A stretch of 60,348 nt of DNA from an uncultured Kordia sp. (GCF_947489565.1 NZ_CANLEA010000030.1:1-60348); one strand, 5' to 3'. Shown: positions 42,498 through 52,921, counted from the stretch's first letter. The notes: generated by a model from the sequence alone, not told the origin. Made by a program: numbers and translations.

Positions 42498-44714
42498 TTA
42501 GGCGCGCGTCACTTTTTCAATTCCATTAATTTTCTTCAAATTGGTAATCAAGCGTTTTAAAATGGTATTGTTTTTTACAATCACCATAATGCGTCCCGTA
42601 AAAATACCATCATTGGTGTCAAAACTAATGTTTCTAATGTTTACGTGCATGTTGTTGGAAATGATTTTAGTCACTTCATTGACCAATCCCATATTGTCAA
42701 TTCCTGTAAATTCAAGCATGGCAGTGAATTCTTCTTGAGAAGAGTCAATCCACTTAGCATTCATGATTCGATACGCATAATTTGCTTGTAAACTCACAGC
42801 ATTTGGACAATCCTTTTTATGTACTTTGATACCTTCATTAACGGTTACAAAGCCAAAAACTGGATCACCCGGAATCGGATTGCAACAATTAGATAATTTA
42901 TAATTGAGCTTTTCTTCTTCTTTTCCAAAAACCAATACATCATAACGATTGGAAACTTCTGGCTGATTGATTTCTTCAGCAGGAATAGAAGGTCCGCGGC
43001 GAATTTTATTTTTGAAGAATTTGAAAATACTATTGCTACGTTGGGCAGCAAATTCTTTTAATTTCTGATTGTCAATGGTGCCAATTCCAACTCTGTAAAA
43101 CAAGTCTAAACTTGTTTTGAGCTTAAAGTGACTTACCATTTCGTTGATGGATTTCTCGTCGAGTGAGATTTTTAATTGCTTTAACTTTCGACGTAAAATT
43201 TCTTTTCCGTCTTCGGCAATTTCTTTCTTTTCTTCTCGTAAAGAAGATTTTATTTTAGAACGCGCTCTGGAAGTAGTTGCATAATCCAACCAGTTCGCAT
43301 TGGGTTTCGATTTGTCTGAGGTAATAATTTCTACCTGATCACCACTTTTTAATTCATGACTTAGCGGCACTAATTTTCCATTCACTTTGGCACCACGTGT
43401 ATGATATCCAACTTGTGTGTGAATACTAAATGCAAAATCTAAAGGCGTGGCTCCTTTTGGTAAAGATTTCAAATCTCCAGTAGGCGTAAAGACGAAAATC
43501 TCTTTTGCGTATAAATTCAACTTGAATTCTTCTACAAAATCCACTGCATTTGCTTCCTGATTTTCAAGCGCTTCCTGTAGTCTATTCAGCCAAGGTTCCA
43601 ATCCTTGTTCTTTTTGATCGCCTTGTTTGTATTTAAAATGTGCTGCATATCCTTTTTCAGCAATTTCATGCATACGATGCGAACGAATTTGTACTTCAAC
43701 CCAACGGCCTTCAGGTCCCATCACTGTAATGTGTAAAGCTTCATAACCTGTTGATTTTGGGGAAGAGATCCAATCGCGCAAACGCACAGGATTCGGTCTA
43801 AAGTGATCGGTTACAATAGAGTATATTTTCCAAGCAAGGAATTTTTCGTTATCTAAATTTTCGGTATCATAGATAATTCTCATGGCAAATTTGTCGTACA
43901 CTTCATCAAAAGTCACACCTTGTTTCACCATTTTTCTTCGGATAGAAAAAATAGATTTAAAACGTCCTTTAATCTTGTATTCAAAATCCTCTTTGTCTAA
44001 AGAATTTTTTATGATAGAAGAAAAGTTGTCAATATATTGTTGTTGTTGCTCTTTACTTTCTTCAATTTTATTTTCAATATCCTTAAAAACCTCTGGTTCC
44101 GTATATTTTAAACCTAAATCTTCCAACTCAGTTTTAATATTATACAATCCAATACGATGTGCCAATGGCGCATAAATATATAAGGTTTCGGAAGCAATTT
44201 TGACTTGTTTGTGCGCAGGCATGGAGTCCATTGTCTGCATATTGTGCAATCGATCGGCAATTTTGATAATAATTACACGAACATCATCATTAATGGTCAA
44301 CAGCATTTTACGGAAATTTTCCGCTTGCAGTGAAACATCTTTGTCTTTTTTAAGATGTGAAATTTTAGTCAGTCCATCCACAATTCGGGCAACTGTAACA
44401 CCAAACACACGTTCAATGTCTTCCAGAGTGTAATCTTCAGAATCTTCAACGACATCATGCAAAAGGGCAGAAGCAATAGAAGTGGCGTCCATTCCAATTT
44501 CAGAAGCTACAATTTTAGCTACAGCAATCGGATGAAAAATATAGGCTTCTCCACTTTTTCTTCGTTGATCTTTATGCGCATCTACAGCTACATCAAATGC
44601 CTTACGGATGATTTTCTTGTCTTCCGTAGTTAGTACTTGATAACTGATGCGCAACAATTCTTTGTATTGTTTCGCAATAGCAGCATTTTCCTTTTCAATC
44701 TCAATTTCTGTCAT
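42498..44714 (-). CDS. Bifunctional (p)ppGpp synthetase/hydrolase (RelA/SpoT)
   Basis: The 738-residue protein has the HD hydrolase domain (HPIAVAKIV, ALLHDVVEDS), the synthetase domain (GRFKSIFSIRRKMVKQG and YEALHITVMGPEGRWVEVQIRS split by a short gap), a TGS domain (FVFTPTGDLKSLPKGATPLDF) and a C-terminal ACT domain. Both catalytic parts keep their motifs, so it should both make and degrade (p)ppGpp. ATG 44714 is preferred over TTG 44750. Confidence 0.95.
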   Translation of the reverse strand: MTEIEIEKENAAIAKQYKELLRISYQVLTTEDKKIIRKAFDVAVDAHKDQRRKSGEAYIFHPIAVAKIVASEIGMDATSIASALLHDVVEDSEDYTLEDIERVFGVTVARIVDGLTKISHLKKDKDVSLQAENFRKMLLTINDDVRVIIIKIADRLHNMQTMDSMPAHKQVKIASETLYIYAPLAHRIGLYNIKTELEDLGLKYTEPEVFKDIENKIEESKEQQQQYIDNFSSIIKNSLDKEDFEYKIKGRFKSIFSIRRKMVKQGVTFDEVYDKFAMRIIYDTENLDNEKFLAWKIYSIVTDHFRPNPVRLRDWISSPKSTGYEALHITVMGPEGRWVEVQIRSHRMHEIAEKGYAAHFKYKQGDQKEQGLEPWLNRLQEALENQEANAVDFVEEFKLNLYAKEIFVFTPTGDLKSLPKGATPLDFAFSIHTQVGYHTRGAKVNGKLVPLSHELKSGDQVEIITSDKSKPNANWLDYATTSRARSKIKSSLREEKKEIAEDGKEILRRKLKQLKISLDEKSINEMVSHFKLKTSLDLFYRVGIGTIDNQKLKEFAAQRSNSIFKFFKNKIRRGPSIPAEEINQPEVSNRYDVLVFGKEEEKLNYKLSNCCNPIPGDPVFGFVTVNEGIKVHKKDCPNAVSLQANYAYRIMNAKWIDSSQEEFTAMLEFTGIDNMGLVNEVTKIISNNMHVNIRNISFDTNDGIFTGRIMVIVKNNTILKRLITNLKKINGIEKVTRA

Positions 44715-44812
44715 ATAATTAAAAATAGTATAAAGAAATGTAAGAAGCAAAAATGTTTACTGAATTTACAGGAAAAAGTTCGCGAATAAGAGTTTAGACT
44801 TTCTATAAGTTT

Positions 44813-45619
44813 CTATCTAAAATCTCGCTGACGTTTGGCTTCAAAAAGAATGATAGCAGCTGCGACAGATACATTCATGGAATCAATTTTTCCTTGCATC
44901 GGAATGATGATGTTTTGTGTAGAATTGTTCAACCATTCATCACTCAAACCTGTAGCTTCTGTGCCTACGACTACAGCAGTTGCTCTTTCAAAGTCTTGAA
45001 TATGATAGTTTTCTGAAGCTGTCAACGCCGCACAATAAATACCAATTTGTTTTTCTTGCAGATAAGAAATGATTTCCGCAGTACTTCCGGTAGCAACTTG
45101 CGTGGTAAATACACAACCCACACTCGAACGCACAATATTAGGATTGTACAAATCGGTTTTAGGATTGGCAATAAACACCGCATCAATATTTGCAGCATCG
45201 GCAGTACGGAGCAAAGCGCCAATATTCCCAGGTTTTTCAGGAGCTTCTGCAACTAAAATCAGCGGATTTGTATTGTGAAAAGAAATTGTATCTAGCGAAT
45301 GTTCTTTCGTTTTTACAATTGCCAACACACCTTCAGTACTCGTGCGATAGGCAATTTTTTGATACACTTCTTTGGAAATTTCAATACAATCAGGCGTATT
45401 TGTAACTTTCTTTACTAATGTTTCAACACTTTCGTGGGAACAAATCTCAGGATAAAAGAATATGGTTTCAATGCTATAGTTTCCTTCTAGCGCAAGCGTC
45501 AATTCACGGAAACCTTCAAGTACAAATTTCCCTTCTTTTCTACGACTTCGCGATTTTTCTTGAAGTTGTAGTATGTATTTGATGGTAGAATTTTGCGTGC
45601 TGGAAATCTGTTTGTACAT
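44813..45619 (-). CDS. TrmH/SpoU-family RNA 2'-O-methyltransferase
   Basis: The 268-residue SPOUT enzyme has motif 1 APEKPGNIGALLRTADAANI, motif 2 VVVGTEATGLSDEW and motif 3 IPMQGKIDSMNVSVAAAIILFE, with an N-terminal substrate-binding domain starting QISSTQNSTIKYI. It methylates the 2'-hydroxyl of an rRNA or tRNA nucleoside; the target is unknown. Confidence 0.92.
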   Translation of the reverse strand: MYKQISSTQNSTIKYILQLQEKSRSRRKEGKFVLEGFRELTLALEGNYSIETIFFYPEICSHESVETLVKKVTNTPDCIEISKEVYQKIAYRTSTEGVLAIVKTKEHSLDTISFHNTNPLILVAEAPEKPGNIGALLRTADAANIDAVFIANPKTDLYNPNIVRSSVGCVFTTQVATGSTAEIISYLQEKQIGIYCAALTASENYHIQDFERATAVVVGTEATGLSDEWLNNSTQNIIIPMQGKIDSMNVSVAAAIILFEAKRQRDFR

Positions 45620-45728
45620 GCTGCAAATATAGGAAAGAGATTTTTGAGTAGAAACTTAAAAAGTATTTTGATTGCTTTGTTTTTGGGTTCATTTCCTGTA
45701 GATTTAAGGAAATTAATTTAAAACCATT

Positions 45729-46229
45729 ATGAAAAATACAATTAAAACCGTTTTAGTACTATTCTTATTTACGAGCGCAGTTGTTACAGCGCAAGACATT
45801 AAAATTCCAGAAAATGTAAAACTTGAAAAAGCAGAAGATTATACCAAAATGGAACCGCTTGTTTTGGAAAGTATTGCTTGGCTGCAAAATACATCTTTAA
45901 CTGAAAATCCTGAAAAGCGAAAAAAAGTCAATGCATTTTTAATACAATGGTTAACAGGTAGTCCAACAGTATCTATAGAATTGGTGTCTGGAATTGTGCC
46001 TATGGAATGTGCAGATTGTTTGATGACTTTTTTGGCTGGATGGACAAAATATAGTTTGGAAAATAATTATTCAAAAGATAAAATAGCTGGTGCAGTAGCA
46101 GGAGTAGAACATACGATTGAATTTTACAAGAAGAATAAAGATGCGCTTGGAAAACAACCAGATATTGAAAAGTTGATGAGACGCAAGAAGAAAGGGAAAC
46201 TTGAAAAATTTATCAAATCAAAATTCTAG
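45729..46229 (+). CDS. Secreted protein of unknown function
   Basis: The 166-residue protein has a signal peptide (TVLVLFLFTSAVVTAQ). The mature part is mostly helical, with two Cys in PMECADCLMTFLAGWTKYS and a Lys-rich end (RRKKKGKLEKFIKSKF). I do not recognise the family by name. It runs parallel to the DUF6503 lipoprotein gene 100 bp downstream. Confidence 0.7.
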   Translation: MKNTIKTVLVLFLFTSAVVTAQDIKIPENVKLEKAEDYTKMEPLVLESIAWLQNTSLTENPEKRKKVNAFLIQWLTGSPTVSIELVSGIVPMECADCLMTFLAGWTKYSLENNYSKDKIAGAVAGVEHTIEFYKKNKDALGKQPDIEKLMRRKKKGKLEKFIKSKF

Positions 46230-46329
46230 GGTTTTAACTGCTTGAATCAATATTTTTTAAAACAATCAAATAATTCTGTAATGATTCTGTAAAAGCTTCG
46301 ACTCAAGACAAAATAAAACAAACTGACGA

Positions 46330-47136
46330 ATGAAAAAAATTACGTTAGCACTGTTAGGTTTAGTCTTGATAGTAGCTTGTAACAACACTCAGAAAAAAGA
46401 AACATCTTCTGATAAGACAGCAACAAAAGAAACAAAAGTTGTCAAAAAAACATATCCTGATAAATTACAGAGAGTATTTGATGCACATGGTGGAATTGAA
46501 ACCTGGAATGCTGCACAAACATTGGTGTATGAAATTGTGAAGAAAGATCATAATGAAAAACATATTACCGAGTTACCATCACGAAAAACACGTTTGGAAG
46601 GAAAAAACTTTACCATAGGTTATGATGGAAAAGATGTTTGGTTATCACAAAAAGATTCTACTGCTTTTAGAAGCAACGCACGTTTTTATCACAATTTATA
46701 TTTTTATTTCTATGCAATGCCTTTTGTATTAGGTGATGATGGAATTACATATACGAAAGCTGAAAGTTTGGAATACGAAGGAATTTTGTATCCAGGATAT
46801 AAAATTTCGTATGGAGAAAATGTAGGTGATTCACCAGAAGATAACTACTTTATTTATTACAATCCGGAAACCTATCAAATGGAATGGTTAGGATATACAG
46901 TTACGTATTCTACAGGAAAACCAAGTGATAGAGTAAGCTATATTCGTTACGGAGATTGGCAAAAAATAAACGGAGTTGTACTTCCAAAGGTTTTGACGTG
47001 GTTTAAAACTAATGAGGAAGGAAAAGTAGCGGAACCAAGAAATTCAGTGACATTTGCAAACGTGAGTTTGAGTAATGAAGCTATGAAGAATAGTATATAT
47101 GAACGACCTGAAGATGGAGTTGTCGTTCCTAAATAA
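46330..47136 (+). CDS. DUF6503 family lipoprotein
   Basis: The 268-residue protein has a lipoprotein signal (LALLGLVLIVAC, Cys17) and a Lys/Thr-rich linker, then a domain starting RVFDAHGGIETWNAAQTLVYE and IGYDGKDVWLSQKDS. This looks like the LolA-like/DUF6503 family of outer-membrane-associated lipoproteins, with a beta-barrel-like fold. The function is not established. It ends at a bidirectional terminator. Confidence 0.8.
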   Translation: MKKITLALLGLVLIVACNNTQKKETSSDKTATKETKVVKKTYPDKLQRVFDAHGGIETWNAAQTLVYEIVKKDHNEKHITELPSRKTRLEGKNFTIGYDGKDVWLSQKDSTAFRSNARFYHNLYFYFYAMPFVLGDDGITYTKAESLEYEGILYPGYKISYGENVGDSPEDNYFIYYNPETYQMEWLGYTVTYSTGKPSDRVSYIRYGDWQKINGVVLPKVLTWFKTNEEGKVAEPRNSVTFANVSLSNEAMKNSIYERPEDGVVVPK

Positions 47137-47177
47137 AGGATGATCAAAAAAATATTGAAAAAGAAAAATGATCCCCC

Positions 47178-47213
47178 AAAAAAAATCCTCTTCGTGCTGA
47201 AGAGGATTTTTTA
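47178..47213. terminator. Bidirectional terminator
   Basis: The AAAAAATCCTCTT/AAGAGGATTTTTT stem sits between two converging genes, with A and T runs on either side. Confidence 0.9.
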
Positions 47214-47234
47214 TTTTATGTATGTAGTAACTTT

Positions 47235-47657
47235 TTATTGTCCATTTTTATACGCGCCGCCTAAGTGTAATTGCGTAGCATCAAATCCATTGAACATGAT
47301 TTGATTTAAGCTATTGCGTAATTGAAAACGTTTTGTTGTAATATTTGGCAAAATAGAATGTTCTGAAATTACATTTTGAAATGCAGCAGCGACACTATTT
47401 TGATCAAATAAACCTCTTCGAATTCCTTTTTTTACATGTTCTCCAATGTTTGATAAGTTTGGTAAACGTTCACGAATATCAGAATACTCAGCAGCAATAT
47501 CATTTGACAATTCTGAAAATGTTGGCAATTGAAAGTTTTCAATGACCGCATTTTCTTCTGTAATCTCAGTAGTATTGGTGTCCTGAGCAGAAACTTGCAA
47601 TGCAGCAAGTAGCATAATTCCTAAAGCAAATTTTTGTATTGTTTTCATAACATTCAT
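47235..47657 (-). CDS. Small secreted protein of unknown function
   Basis: The 140-residue protein has a signal peptide (ALGIMLLAALQVSAQ) and an acidic mature N-terminus. It then has segments such as RERLPNLSNIGEHVKKGIRRG and a C-terminal GAYKNGQ. No known domain is recognised. The start may be M1 (47657) or M4 (47648). It lies downstream of the amidohydrolase genes on the same strand. Confidence 0.6.
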   Translation of the reverse strand: MNVMKTIQKFALGIMLLAALQVSAQDTNTTEITEENAVIENFQLPTFSELSNDIAAEYSDIRERLPNLSNIGEHVKKGIRRGLFDQNSVAAAFQNVISEHSILPNITTKRFQLRNSLNQIMFNGFDATQLHLGGAYKNGQ

Positions 47658-47698
47658 CTTTTATACTTACATAAGTAGCATGTTGTTCTATAAAGTTA

Positions 47699-48994
47699 CT
47701 ATTTTCCGTCGTATTTTTTCATATAACGCTTCCATAATTTTGTTTGGTGTGTTTCCAAACTCAATTCACGTCCTTCAATAAACGCATGTGTTAAGATGTT
47801 TCCGCGCATATCTAAGGCGTCACCTTCACTGATAAATAAAGTAGCATCTTTTCCTGTTTCCAGCGTTCCTAAGCGTGTATCAATTCCAAGAATTTTGGCC
47901 GTATTAGACGTAATTAACTGCAAAGCTTTTTCTTTGTCTAAACCGTGTGCAGCTACAGTTCCTGCTAAAAATGGCAAGTTACGCGTATTCATACGTTCCA
48001 TCTGTCCACTGTTTTCCAAACCTACTAAAACACCAGCATCTGTAAGGATTTTTGCTTTCTTATAAGACATATCGTAATCTTCATCGTCTGTTTGTGGAAC
48101 AGAATGTGTTCTATGTAATAAAACCGGCACTTTATTTTGACGCAATGTTGTCGCAACTTTATGGGCATGATAACCGCCAACAATGACAATTTTCATATTA
48201 TTCTGCTTTCCAAAATCAATTGCATCTATAATTCCTTTTTCAGTATTCACATGTACAAATAAGCTTTGTGTTCCTTTCATAAGTCCATCCATAGCTTCAT
48301 AAGGCAAGTTTTTCGGACTTCTTGCTCCGCTTAGGTAACTTTTTGCATCGTTAAATACAGTTTGAATTTCTTGTACTTGTTTTGCATAATTGTTGTTTGG
48401 ACGCAAACCTCTTGGTTCGCCAAGCCACCAACGACCGCGCGTAAAGTTGTTTGGCCAATTGATATGAATTCCGTCATCTGCTTTTACAGCCGCATCTTCC
48501 CAATTCCAAGCATCGAGTTGCACTACAGACGAAGTTCCAGAAACACGTCCGCCACGTGGCGTAATCTGTGCTACTAAAATACCGTTTGGTCTACAGCTTT
48601 CCACAACTTTCGATTCTGAATTATAGGCAATCAAACTGCGAATGTGCGGATTGAAACTACCTGTTTCGTTTTGATCTCGTGTAGCACGTACGGCATCAAC
48701 TTCGACTAAACCAAGTGTCGAATTTGGCGAAATAAATCCAGGATATACATGTTTTCCTTTCGCGTCAATAACCCTTCCTTTAGTTGTTATTTGAGAAGTT
48801 CCTATGTTTGTAATTTTACCACCTTCAAACACAATAATGGCATTTTCAATAACTTGTCCGTTTCCAATATGTGCCGTAGCACCAACAATTGAAATGGCTT
48901 GTGATTGCTTAGATGCAGGTGTTTGCTGTGCATAACTGAACGTACCGAACAAAACAGCTACACATACTATGTATTTATAAATATATTTTTTCAT
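47699..48994 (-). CDS. Amidohydrolase-like protein lacking the H-x-H site
   Basis: The 431-residue protein has a signal peptide (YIVCVAVLFGTFSYAQ) and the amidohydrolase composite-domain start (AISIVGATAHIGNGQVIENA) and end (LGIDTRLGTLETGKDATLFI). Where active members have D-x-H-x-H after G-[FL]-I-D, this one reads GFISPNSTLGL, so the N-terminal metal ligands are missing. It may be inactive or use another site. It lies 12 bp after the 991-residue relative and is probably in the same operon. Confidence 0.85.
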   Translation of the reverse strand: MKKYIYKYIVCVAVLFGTFSYAQQTPASKQSQAISIVGATAHIGNGQVIENAIIVFEGGKITNIGTSQITTKGRVIDAKGKHVYPGFISPNSTLGLVEVDAVRATRDQNETGSFNPHIRSLIAYNSESKVVESCRPNGILVAQITPRGGRVSGTSSVVQLDAWNWEDAAVKADDGIHINWPNNFTRGRWWLGEPRGLRPNNNYAKQVQEIQTVFNDAKSYLSGARSPKNLPYEAMDGLMKGTQSLFVHVNTEKGIIDAIDFGKQNNMKIVIVGGYHAHKVATTLRQNKVPVLLHRTHSVPQTDDEDYDMSYKKAKILTDAGVLVGLENSGQMERMNTRNLPFLAGTVAAHGLDKEKALQLITSNTAKILGIDTRLGTLETGKDATLFISEGDALDMRGNILTHAFIEGRELSLETHQTKLWKRYMKKYDGK

Positions 48995-49006
48995 GTCAGT
49001 TACGAT

Positions 49007-51982
49007 TTAAAATTCAACAGTATCACAGTGATGATGTACTTTATCTTTCTTCTTAGCAGGTTGCGTTTTCATGCCTTTATTTTTCTCTAAAAGCATCATA
49101 TTCATCAACTCATTACGTTGGTTTTGAATATCGCGACGTAATTGCTGATCACGTTCTAAATCAAAATAAACAGTACCTTCAATCATGGTAGTTTGCGCTT
49201 TTGCGTAAATTGACATTGGATGATCTGTCCATAAAACTAAATCTGCTTGTTTCCCAGTTTTTACACTTCCAACTTTATCGTCGATATGTAATAATTTAGC
49301 AGGATTTAAAGTAACAAACTTCCAAGCATCTTCTTCAGAAACACCACCATATTTAACCGCTTTTGCAGCTTCTTGGTTCAATCTACGAGACATTTCGCCA
49401 TCATCAGAATTAAACGCTACCACAACACCTTGACTGTGCATGATAGCTCCGTTATATGGAATGGCATCATTTACTTCATATTTGTAGGCCCACCAATCAG
49501 AGAAGGTAGAACCTCCAACTCCGTGTTCTTTCATCTTGTCAGCCACTTTATAACCTTCTAAAATATGTGTGAATGTATTGATATTGAAACCAAACTTATC
49601 AGCCACTTTCATCAACATATTGATTTCACTTTGTACATATGAGTGACATGACACAAAACGTTTTTTATTGAGGATTTCTAAAATTGTTTCCATCTCAATA
49701 TCATAACGATACTTTCCGCTTTTTTTCTTGGCTTCGTATTCTTTAGCACGTTGAAAATAATCTGTAAAAACTTGCTCAACTCCCATACGTGTTTGTGGGA
49801 AACGTGTAGTTTCAGTATCGCCCCAATTACTTTGCTTTACATTTTCACCTAAGGCAAACTTGATAAATCCGTCAGCACCTTTAAAAATCATATCATCTGC
49901 GGATCGTCCCCATTTTAAACTCAAAATAGCAGAACGACCACCAATTGGATTTGCTGAACCGTGCAATAGTTGAATCGTAGTAACTCCACCAGCTAAGTTT
50001 CTATAAATATCTACATCTTCTGGATTTACCACATCTTCCATGTTCACTTCGGCTGTAGAATTATGTCCAGCTTCGTTGATCGCAAAAGCAGCAATATGTG
50101 AATGCTCATCAATCACTCCAGAAGTCAAATGTTTTCCGGTAGCATCAATAACTCTTGCACTACGATCGCTGAGGTTTTTCCCAATACGGGCAATTTTACC
50201 ATCTTTTACAAGAACATCTGTATTTTGAAGAATTCCATCACTTTCATTGGTCCAAACCGTTGCATTTTTAAATAATACCGTTTCTTGTTGTGGAACGCTA
50301 GCCAAACCATAAGCTCCATTTGGATAAGAAATTGGGAGCACTTTTGGCGCTTCCATTTTTGAGTCTTTCTTTCCACCTTTTTTCTCGCCTGCTTTTTTAA
50401 CTTCTTTTTGAGTAGCATTGAATGACGATTCAGAACCGTTTGCTAATAACGCTTTTCCAGAGAAATAAGTAGCATTTCTAACAGGAGCTGTCAAACGAAT
50501 AAATTCTGTTTTTGTAGTATCAGGTGTTGTAAATTGTAGTTGCAACCAATCGTTTTTAAAAGAAATCTTTGAACCTAACTTCATCGAATCTTTCATTACG
50601 GTTGCTTTTAGTTTCTCTGGAGAACCTGCAATGTTGACATCGTACATGTTTCCAGCAACATTAAATGTATATTTTCCGCGAATGTCTTTATGTGCTTTGT
50701 CTTTAAATACATTCTGATTTCCTTGAACCCAGTTTTCATAGATCACTGTTTTCTTCTCAAAAATATCTCCAGATGTAATTAAAAAGTTTGCTTGACGTCC
50801 GTTTTGAAGTGTTCCAACTTTGTCTTCTTGCTTTAAAATACGTGCTGGAATCGTAGTTAATGCTTCCAATGCTTTGGTTTTATCCAAACCGTATTTAATA
50901 GCTTTTTGAATATTTGCTTTGAATTCGTTTCCAGATTTTACATTATGCATCGTAAAACTAAAGGTAATTCCTTTGTCTGCCAACGCTTTTGGGTTTGATG
51001 GTGCTTGATTCCAATGTTTCATCGCTTCCAATTCTACAACACCAGCCGCATACGGATCTGATACATCATAGGCTTTCGGGAAGTTGATAGGAATGATAAA
51101 CGAAGCATTCGTCGCTTTCATAGCGTTGATGTTTTCATACTCAGTTCCATCGCCAACCATTACATATTGAATTCCAAATTCGTCACCAATAGCATCAGTT
51201 TTGATACTGTTGTGTTTGTTTCCAGAATGAAAGATTTGTACTAAATTTTTATTAGCTAATAAAGCTTCCAAAGCCAAATCTGTTCGTTCGGCATTTCCTT
51301 TCGAGTACCAATCTGCATCGTGGTACATTTGACGAATTAGTGCCATACTTCCCATTAATGAAGTTGGATACGATTGTCTGGAAGCATTGCTTTTTTGATA
51401 CGATAAATATTGTGCAGAACGATTGTCTAAGATACGAGTACTATTATCTGCTTTGGTGTTGAGTGCGACTAACATTCCGTTTCCGCGAACAATTCCATCT
51501 TGTAAATGTGTGTTTACAGTTCCAAAACCAGCTTTTAATAAACTAGTCGCTTTCTTATTATCGAACGCAAATTTTTCAATAGGATTGATGTCTGGTCGAA
51601 TATGATCATTCCAGTAATATCCTTTTCGTTCTGCATCATACTGCGGACTTCTTCTTCCACCAAAACTTCTTTTAGGTTTTGGTAATCCAAAGTCAGAATA
51701 AGGATCAATAAACGAAGGATATACACTTTTTCCTGTTAAGTCTACAACTGTAGCATCTTTAGGAATAGAAATGTTTGTTCCGGTTTGAACAACTTTTCCA
51801 TCTTGTATGATGAGTGTTCCATTTTCGATCACTTGTGTGGGCGTGACATAAATTTTTGCATTGGTGAATGCTGTTATGGTGTGACTTTCTGTTTTGACGC
51901 CATCGTTTTTGGGAAAGTATTCCTGCGCAACGGCAGAAAGGCTACAGAAAAGAAGTAACAGCAGCAAATACGATTTTCTCAT
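49007..51982 (-). CDS. Two-module amidohydrolase
   Basis: The 991-residue secreted protein has a signal peptide to about residue 19. Module 1 (about 35-420) is amidohydrolase-like but reads SFIDPYSDFGL where the H-x-H should be. A linker domain follows with a Lys-rich stretch near 520-540. Module 2 (about 570-960) is intact: GVIDEHSHIA with His627 and His629, SCHSYVQ, FTHILEGY, and Asp in FNSDDGEMSRR. So one degenerate and one active module are fused. The substrate is unknown, perhaps a periplasmic peptide or amide. Confidence 0.88.
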   Translation of the reverse strand: MRKSYLLLLLLFCSLSAVAQEYFPKNDGVKTESHTITAFTNAKIYVTPTQVIENGTLIIQDGKVVQTGTNISIPKDATVVDLTGKSVYPSFIDPYSDFGLPKPKRSFGGRRSPQYDAERKGYYWNDHIRPDINPIEKFAFDNKKATSLLKAGFGTVNTHLQDGIVRGNGMLVALNTKADNSTRILDNRSAQYLSYQKSNASRQSYPTSLMGSMALIRQMYHDADWYSKGNAERTDLALEALLANKNLVQIFHSGNKHNSIKTDAIGDEFGIQYVMVGDGTEYENINAMKATNASFIIPINFPKAYDVSDPYAAGVVELEAMKHWNQAPSNPKALADKGITFSFTMHNVKSGNEFKANIQKAIKYGLDKTKALEALTTIPARILKQEDKVGTLQNGRQANFLITSGDIFEKKTVIYENWVQGNQNVFKDKAHKDIRGKYTFNVAGNMYDVNIAGSPEKLKATVMKDSMKLGSKISFKNDWLQLQFTTPDTTKTEFIRLTAPVRNATYFSGKALLANGSESSFNATQKEVKKAGEKKGGKKDSKMEAPKVLPISYPNGAYGLASVPQQETVLFKNATVWTNESDGILQNTDVLVKDGKIARIGKNLSDRSARVIDATGKHLTSGVIDEHSHIAAFAINEAGHNSTAEVNMEDVVNPEDVDIYRNLAGGVTTIQLLHGSANPIGGRSAILSLKWGRSADDMIFKGADGFIKFALGENVKQSNWGDTETTRFPQTRMGVEQVFTDYFQRAKEYEAKKKSGKYRYDIEMETILEILNKKRFVSCHSYVQSEINMLMKVADKFGFNINTFTHILEGYKVADKMKEHGVGGSTFSDWWAYKYEVNDAIPYNGAIMHSQGVVVAFNSDDGEMSRRLNQEAAKAVKYGGVSEEDAWKFVTLNPAKLLHIDDKVGSVKTGKQADLVLWTDHPMSIYAKAQTTMIEGTVYFDLERDQQLRRDIQNQRNELMNMMLLEKNKGMKTQPAKKKDKVHHHCDTVEF

Positions 51983-52129
51983 TGCTTTACTTTAGGTTTG
52001 ATTGATTAGTTAAAAACTTAAAGATAAGGCTAGAATATACTTTGTATCGTGTATTAAGATTTTTTTAACGTTTTTGTCAGCATTTGTACGGGTTTCCCGT
52101 ATTGATCTTGAAGCTCCTTGTAAGATTTA

Positions 52130-52921
52130 TTATTGATGAATTGGAATCGCTGTATGTTGAATCCATTTTTGAATGAGTTGTCGGTTGGTAGTAATTTCAG
52201 CAAAAACAAAAATATCACTCTGAAAACAGGGAGAAGTTGCCGCTTTTTCAATCATCACTTTATCGTCGTAATAGCTTGAATGTAAAAAGTAAAGTTCTTT
52301 ATTTTTAATTAAAACATAGCCAACATGATTGCTCAATCCCACAAAATACAATCCGTCAGTATATACTTTATTGAGTTTAGCTTTGAGTTGATCTTGTGAA
52401 ATATTTCGATAGATTTTCAATTCGTTTTTGGGTTGAAGCGTAATGGCTTCATTCAAACCGCCTTGCTGTGCCATTTTGAAACGATTGAGTCGAAAGTTTA
52501 AATGTCTAAGTGTAGTTGAAACGAAATAACCGCAAGCAATTTCTCCATCGTTAGGAATGTCGGTATGTCCATTAAAATCCCAAGGTGTGCCATACCAATG
52601 CGGTACAATTTCATTTAGAAGCTTATGATACAAATAATTACCAGCAGAGTCGATGGCTTTTTCTTTGTTTTGTTGCAACATTCTTGCGAAATAAGCACGA
52701 TCACTCTTTACGGTTTGTTTGATGGAATTGTAATTTCCTTTGGGTTTAAAATTGATACCTAATGCAATAGAATCGAGAGTGTTTTTAGGAGTTGTTTCTG
52801 CTACTTCCAAAGTCTCAGTAACTTTCTTTTTTGACGTTTCAGTCGTCGCTGCTGTTTTTTTAGGAGCCTTTGTGCAAGAAACTCCAAGGCAAAGTAATAT
52901 TAAGTATAGAAATCGGTTCAT
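52130..52921 (-). CDS. Lipoprotein with a possible Cys/His peptidase site
   Basis: The 263-residue protein has a lipobox (LCLGVSC, Cys16) and a Thr/Lys-rich linker to ~residue 48. The C-terminal domain has DGEIACGYFVSTTLRH with Cys130 and GLSNHVGYVLI with His199, an order and context like NlpC/P60-type cysteine peptidases. The assignment is by motif only. The same segment carries a different 65-codon frame (52054-52251) that was rejected. Confidence 0.65.
   Translation of the reverse strand: MNRFLYLILLCLGVSCTKAPKKTAATTETSKKKVTETLEVAETTPKNTLDSIALGINFKPKGNYNSIKQTVKSDRAYFARMLQQNKEKAIDSAGNYLYHKLLNEIVPHWYGTPWDFNGHTDIPNDGEIACGYFVSTTLRHLNFRLNRFKMAQQGGLNEAITLQPKNELKIYRNISQDQLKAKLNKVYTDGLYFVGLSNHVGYVLIKNKELYFLHSSYYDDKVMIEKAATSPCFQSDIFVFAEITTNRQLIQKWIQHTAIPIHQ

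Noticed and set aside
52054-52251. 65-codon minus-strand frame ending ELQDQYGKPVQMLTKTLKKS.
   Set aside because: It overlaps the end of the 263-residue lipoprotein gene in another frame, and its start lies inside that gene. It may be the read-through of a frameshifted tail, but there is no way to tell from one sequence.
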